A stretch of DNA of 37,170 nucleotides from Azolla pinnata (lineage: Eukaryota > Streptophyta > Polypodiopsida > Salviniales > Salviniaceae): contig JBBBWG010000682.1 of the NCBI GenBank assembly GCA_037176905.1, forward strand, positions 1 through 37,170, read 5' to 3'. Positions 33,301-37,170 of the stretch are shown here, piece by piece (position 1 is the stretch's first letter; every line of letters starts with the position of its first letter). The notes beneath the pieces are model-generated. The model searched no databases and was not told the DNA's origin. It saw only the letters and a list, made by a program, of their open reading frames with translations. The position numbers and the translations under genes are program-made.

Positions 33301-35151
33301 AAACTGATCCAGTGTAGAGAGCCATTGACCTGAAATTCTGGAGTCTTCTGGCCGCCACGTGTTAAAACTTTGAAAGATAAAGATTGATGTTAATATATTT
33401 TCGTCTACTCTCAGATTCCTTTAGTATAATAAGCCTACAAGTTCTTCAATGTTCAGCAAACATGGTGTAAGCTCTGAGAATCTTGTCTACTACTGCTCCA
33501 CTGGAAAAATGGTGGTTATCAGCTTATCTGGAGACACAATGAAAGAAAATAAACAAATAAATATATACATTTAGCACCCTAATAAGGCCATCGTCTGTTA
33601 TGCATGGAAAAATGAATACTAACTGTAGCTAAAAGTCCATACCCTGTCTAGATATTGCTTCATATCTAGATCAAAGGCAATGGTTAGTTGCCCTATCAGG
33701 GCCTCATATAGTTATATTTCTGGGTGTATACAGTACTATCACAGCAGAGATGGTGACGATGTTTACAGAAAGACATCGTGCAAATGGGACCATTGATTAT
33801 CCACTTGGCGGTGGACAAAGCATCATTAAAGCACTTGTAAGAGGCTTAAGGAAGCATGGTGGTAAACTTTTGTTGTGCTCGCATGTGGACAATATCATAG
33901 TGGAGGATGGACGTGCTGTGGGCCTAACTTTCTACAAGACCAGAGGCCCAATGAAGGGAACAAAGATGACTATGAGAAGCAGAAAAGCAGTGGTATCAAA
34001 TGCTTCTATATGGGATACAGCCAAGCTTATCCCTGGTAACAGCGACTTTGTCAACCAAGCAAAGCTAACACCAAAGACTGAGAGCTTCATGCACTTGCAC
34101 TTGGGTATTGATGCAACAGGATTACCGAAGGACCTTGAATGCCATCATCTCATTGTCAACAACTGGGAAGATATCAGTGCACCACAAAATGTGTGCATCA
34201 TCTCTATACCGACCGTCTTCGACCCATCACTGGCTCCATCAGGTCACCACACAGTGCATGCCTATACAGCAGGGAATGAGCCTTACCAGATCTGGAAGGG
34301 CATGGATCGGAAAAGCACACAATATACAACGCTGAAAGAGGAGAGGTCTCAGGTGCGTCTGTTATTGCTTTCAATAAGGAAGGGGTGTGTGTGTGTATAT
34401 ACCAATGCCTATATAAATTGATATATGGAGTGTTCACTCCACCGCATAAGGAATATTCATTTATACATGGCATGCTTGTTCATATGCAGAACATTCATTG
34501 CAGTACACTAAAACCACGTGTCCTTTTCATTATGCGATCGTATAGTGGACTGCTCGTTGGTTGATCTGATCACAAATATGGAGTGTGCTCTTCTTGCATT
34601 ATCATGTATATGTGTACATACTGGAATGTGTAGTCATCTGTACACAACCATTTACAGGGGCTGTGAACCAAAGGTGTAATCCTACATGTTAGCATGTAGA
34701 TTTCCACCATGCAAATCATACATATTGTGAAGCCATACTTATGGAGGGTTGGATCATACCGCAAAGTCATCATGTACATGGAGTAGCGTGAAAGCTGAAG
34801 AGATCGATGCAAGCGGCTTGTTCTTTCTTGCTGCAGGTCTTATGGCGAGCATTGGAGAAGGTGATTCCCGATATCCGAGCACGGGTGAAGGTGAAACTAG
34901 TCGGGACACCGCTGACTCACGAAAGGTATCTGCGGCGTAGTGAAGGTACGTATGGGCCAGCGATCAAGGCAGGTGAGATGAGCTTTCCGGGAGCTCAAAC
35001 AAGCATCCCGGGGCTCTTGTGTTGTGGGGATAGTACAATGCCTGGGATCGGAGTGCCTGCTGTCGCTGCCTCCGGCCTGATTGCGGCACACGAGCTCATC
35101 CCTGTTTGGGACCATCTCAAGCTCTTGGATTCCCTACAAGATGCCATATAA
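30392..35151 (+). CDS. CRTISO2: CRTISO2-like plastid FAD-dependent oxidoreductase (carotenoid isomerase family)
   Basis: Five exons (30392-31075, 31649-31978, 32383-32456, 33734-34352, 34837-35151) splice in frame to 673 aa. Residues 1-160 are Ser/Pro/Arg-rich then acidic, suiting a long plastid transit region; it contains an in-frame 47-codon duplication (RRRRSYRAS at 55-63 and 102-110). The dinucleotide-binding fold VAVIGAGIGGLCCASILARY starts at 161, followed by CESHDVAGGASHSF. Later landmarks are YPLGGGQSIIKALVRGL, AVVSNASIWDT, FMHLHLG, ISIPTVFDPSLAPSG, LVGTPLTHERYLRR, GTYGPAIKAGE and the C-terminal FAD motif CCGDST (631-636) with GIGVPAVAASG. These agree better with Arabidopsis At1g57770 than with CRTISO itself. 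The substrate is not certain; related enzymes isomerise or desaturate carotenoids. The N-terminal region is some 100 residues longer than in Arabidopsis. ATG 30392 is the first ATG of the frame. Confidence 0.88.
30552..30780 (+). repeat. In-frame 141-bp duplication inside the CRTISO2 transit region
   Basis: CTCGCAGACGGCGGTC is followed by TAC(C/A)GAGCTTCC(T/C)TCCTGTC at 30552 and again at 30693. Each copy leads into a TCG/TCT/TCA serine tract. The period of 141 bp equals 47 codons, so the reading frame is kept. Confidence 0.85.
32790..33390. repeat. Three-copy tandem repeat of about 190-199 bp in CRTISO2 intron 3
   Basis: Copies share CACT(T/C)TAT(G)TTGCAACTATA, TTTGTGTATTTNTNTCTGTAAA, GCCGTGAAA, GCTCCATC(C)AGGAAAAAAT, TTGACCTGAAATTCTGGA and TGTTCAAACTTT. 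TTGCAAC-equivalent positions are about 32816, 33004 and 33203. Copies 2 and 3 are the closest pair. Confidence 0.85.
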
Positions 35152-35235
35152 GCAAGTAAGCAAACTATCATCTATCTTACAAGATGCCATATCATACAAG
35201 ATGGCATCTTGTAAGATGCCATACAAGATGCCACA
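35134..35235. repeat. ACAAGATGCCAT repeats and palindrome across the CRTISO2 stop
   Basis: The last codons (CTACAAGATGCCATATAA, 35134-35151) recur downstream at 35178, 35195 and 35222. Another copy at 35204 is inverted, so 35195-35213 forms TACAAGATGGCATCTTGTA, a perfect palindrome with 9-bp arms and a single central base. Confidence 0.8.
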
Positions 35236-35993
35236 TCATCTATCATCCTCATCTTTGAATCATATCTGCCTTCTCTTTAACGGTTCACTCCTCCCAGCAT
35301 ATGGGTCAGCTTGTTGCTGCTACATGGAAGGATTTCCTCTTAAGCTAAACCAATCTGTATTGTTCGATTCTATGTTCTACTACCCAATTGTTTTATTCCG
35401 ACGATGCTGCGATATGCTGTTTCATAGACAACAAAAGGTACATTACTGCTTCAAGTATCGAGATTCGGTTGAGCCTTGTTGGTGATGAAGCCCTCCGAAG
35501 GATTAAGGTAAACCTTTCTGTGTGAGTTGGGAAGTTCTAATCTTTGAGAAGGAGAAATTCTCTGTTTTAGAAATGGCTGGTTGTAAGAGAATTGGAAGTA
35601 GGGGTTCTCTCGGATTTGAATCGGAAGGAGGAGTTTTCTCAGATTTTTATTGCAAAGACAGTTTAGACAATCAGAAGCAATTCTTACTCCCATGTTTCAT
35701 GAACAGTGTCGGGGACTAGAAAATCGTGTGTTTTGCATGCAAGGCAGATGTTCAGATCTTGTTCAAATTTGAGCTGAGGGCACATGGGTACGACTTAAGT
35801 TGATTGATTGGTGTACCAACGATGTCATCGACCTCCATTGACTGGCATATAGCAATCTACAAGGTGGGGCATTCCTCAGAATTTGATTGAACAGCAGAAT
35901 ACAGTTGTTTCAGATAGAAGTTGGTTTTTTTCATGTGCACAGCAGCATGCAATGGTCTGATTCTGTTCAAAGCACCCACCAGGTTACTGAAAC
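35236..35993. other. Intergenic DNA / CRTISO2 3' UTR
   Basis: I see no gene. Short open frames are present on both strands, but none has domain-like sequence. Confidence 0.5.
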
Positions 35994-36512
35994 AGATTCT
36001 TGTGAATGCAGAGAACCCATCATGCATGAACTGATGATTCTGGTGATTGCAGAAACCCATCATACATTAACTGATTCTGTGTGAATGCAGAGAACCCATC
36101 ATGCATGAACTAATTCTGCTGAATGCAGAAACCCGTCATATACATGAACTGATTCTGTGTGAATGCAGAGAACCCCTCATGCATGAACTGATTCTGTGTG
36201 AATGCACAGAACCCATCATACATGAACTGATTCTGTGATGCAGAAACTGAATTTGTGAATGCCAGAACTGAATATGGTAATGCAGAACCCATCATCCAGA
36301 AACTGATTCTGTGAAGGCAGGATCCATCATGCAGAAACTGAATTTGTGAATGCAGAACTGAATTTGTGAATGCAGAACCCATCATCCAGAAACTGATTTT
36401 GTGTGAATGCAGGACCCATCATGCAGAAACTGGATTTGTGAATGCAGAACCCATGATGCACCAACAGAATCTGTGAATGCAGAGCCCATCATGCACAAAC
36501 TGATTCTGTGCA
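35994..36512. repeat. Minisatellite, unit about 37 bp, about 12 copies
   Basis: Repeated GAATGCAGAACCCATCATG then CATGAACTGATTCTGTGT, with indels. A variant that replaces the CCCATCAT part with CTGAATTTGTGAATGCAG appears from about 36240. CATCAT-type cores recur near 36015, 36057, 36097, 36136, 36177, 36213, 36293, 36327, 36380, 36417, 36450 and 36487. The minus-strand open frame across it is a by-product of the period. Confidence 0.85.
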
Positions 36513-37170
36513 TGCAAGCCATTATGCTCCATTATGAACAAAACAGCATACTAGACTCTAGTATCAAAGTTTTGAAGCCAGATTAAAACCGTTCTTTTGG
36601 GCTCTTCCAACCACTCAAACCTGTTCCGTGGAACAGCATTACTAGTGTCAAGTTTTGAAGCCAAGAGGTTCTTTGGGCTGATCCAACCACTAAAACTTGG
36701 GTCCGCGGAAAAAGAAGTATCCCAGAAGATGAGGTACCCGAACTGTCGGATGTTTCCTTTGGACCATTCGGAAAAAGGAAAAAGGAGCTCGTTCCGTGAG
36801 ACAGATCAAAGCAGCAGACAGAGCTCCTCGATTTGTGGTGGGCCCAGTACTCCAACGTCTTGTCGATACTCTGGGGTGATCTGTGAATCGTATATACAGA
36901 TCATCTCACCTATAGCAAGTAGATTGTTTCCGTGCCTGTGTACTTGAGCTTCCAACCACTCCCTACAGTTGAGTTGAAACAGTGCCCCAACAGTTGAAAA
37001 CAGTGCCGGAGACTCGTGGGATCACCAAATAAGAAAGCAACTCACCAAGATTCATGCTATCGGTATCCATGCATATGGACCCTGTGGTCGGAGACATGAC
37101 GTTGGTGTGGATATACACCGATGAATGTAATGCATCTTGGCTGTATGTCTATCACTCAGACCCAACATTT
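36513..37170. other. Terminal spacer with a duplicated segment of about 88 bp
   Basis: CTAGT(A/G)TCAA, GTTTTGAAGCCA, GTTCTTTGGGCT-like text and TCCAACCACT occur at 36553-36640 and again at 36641-36715. No gene is visible up to the window end. A further CTTCCAACCACT lies at 36950. Confidence 0.55.

Overview
The window is nuclear DNA of a land plant. Five of its six genes have GT-AG introns. One gene is an intron-free PLS-class PPR protein with an organelle-targeting N-terminus, two others (the CRTISO2 type and the Cdc25-type arsenate reductase) belong to plant gene families, and one region carries plant telomere-type TTTAGGG motifs. I saw no intact transposon. The tandem P1-L1-S1 PPR style, the compact spacing and one apparent 56-nt intron make a seed-free vascular plant (lycophyte or fern) my best guess, but this is inference and the species cannot be fixed.

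Layout. 1-2393: AT-rich repeats, a GC-rich island and a GAA-rich leader. 2394-4975 (+): Cdc25-like arsenate reductase/phosphatase, 3 exons, 131 aa. 7013-11961 (+): ASI1/SG1-like BAH-RRM chromatin protein, 10 exons, 645 aa. 12070-13515: short protein-like fragments in mixed frames that I could not assign. 15194-17527 (+): PPR protein, 777 aa, ending inside the E2 motif. 18549-20209 (-): Elongator subunit ELP6, 4 exons, 253 aa. 20361-21860: an array of telo-box repeats upstream of ELP6, with a 100-N gap flanked by two identical 77-bp stretches. 22529-27367 (-): glutamine-hydrolysing asparagine synthetase, 14 exons, 591 aa. 27760-29590: palindromic AT satellite and scattered tRNA-like B-boxes. 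29597-30391: a duplicated leader/promoter block and a dense G-box cluster. 30392-35151 (+): CRTISO2-like plastid FAD oxidoreductase, 5 exons, 673 aa. 35152-37170: palindromic 3' repeats and a 37-bp minisatellite.

The genes do not form one pathway; they look like ordinary neighbouring housekeeping loci. What stands out is the non-coding DNA. Nearly every intron and spacer carries a local tandem duplication, and several arrays sit where they could regulate a gene: telo-boxes 5' of ELP6, five CACGTG boxes just 5' of CRTISO2, and GAA/TTC tracts at four start codons. I reconstructed all exon structures by hand from reading frame, splice sites and remembered family sequences. Each spliced frame stays open from ATG to stop, but none was checked against transcripts or databases.
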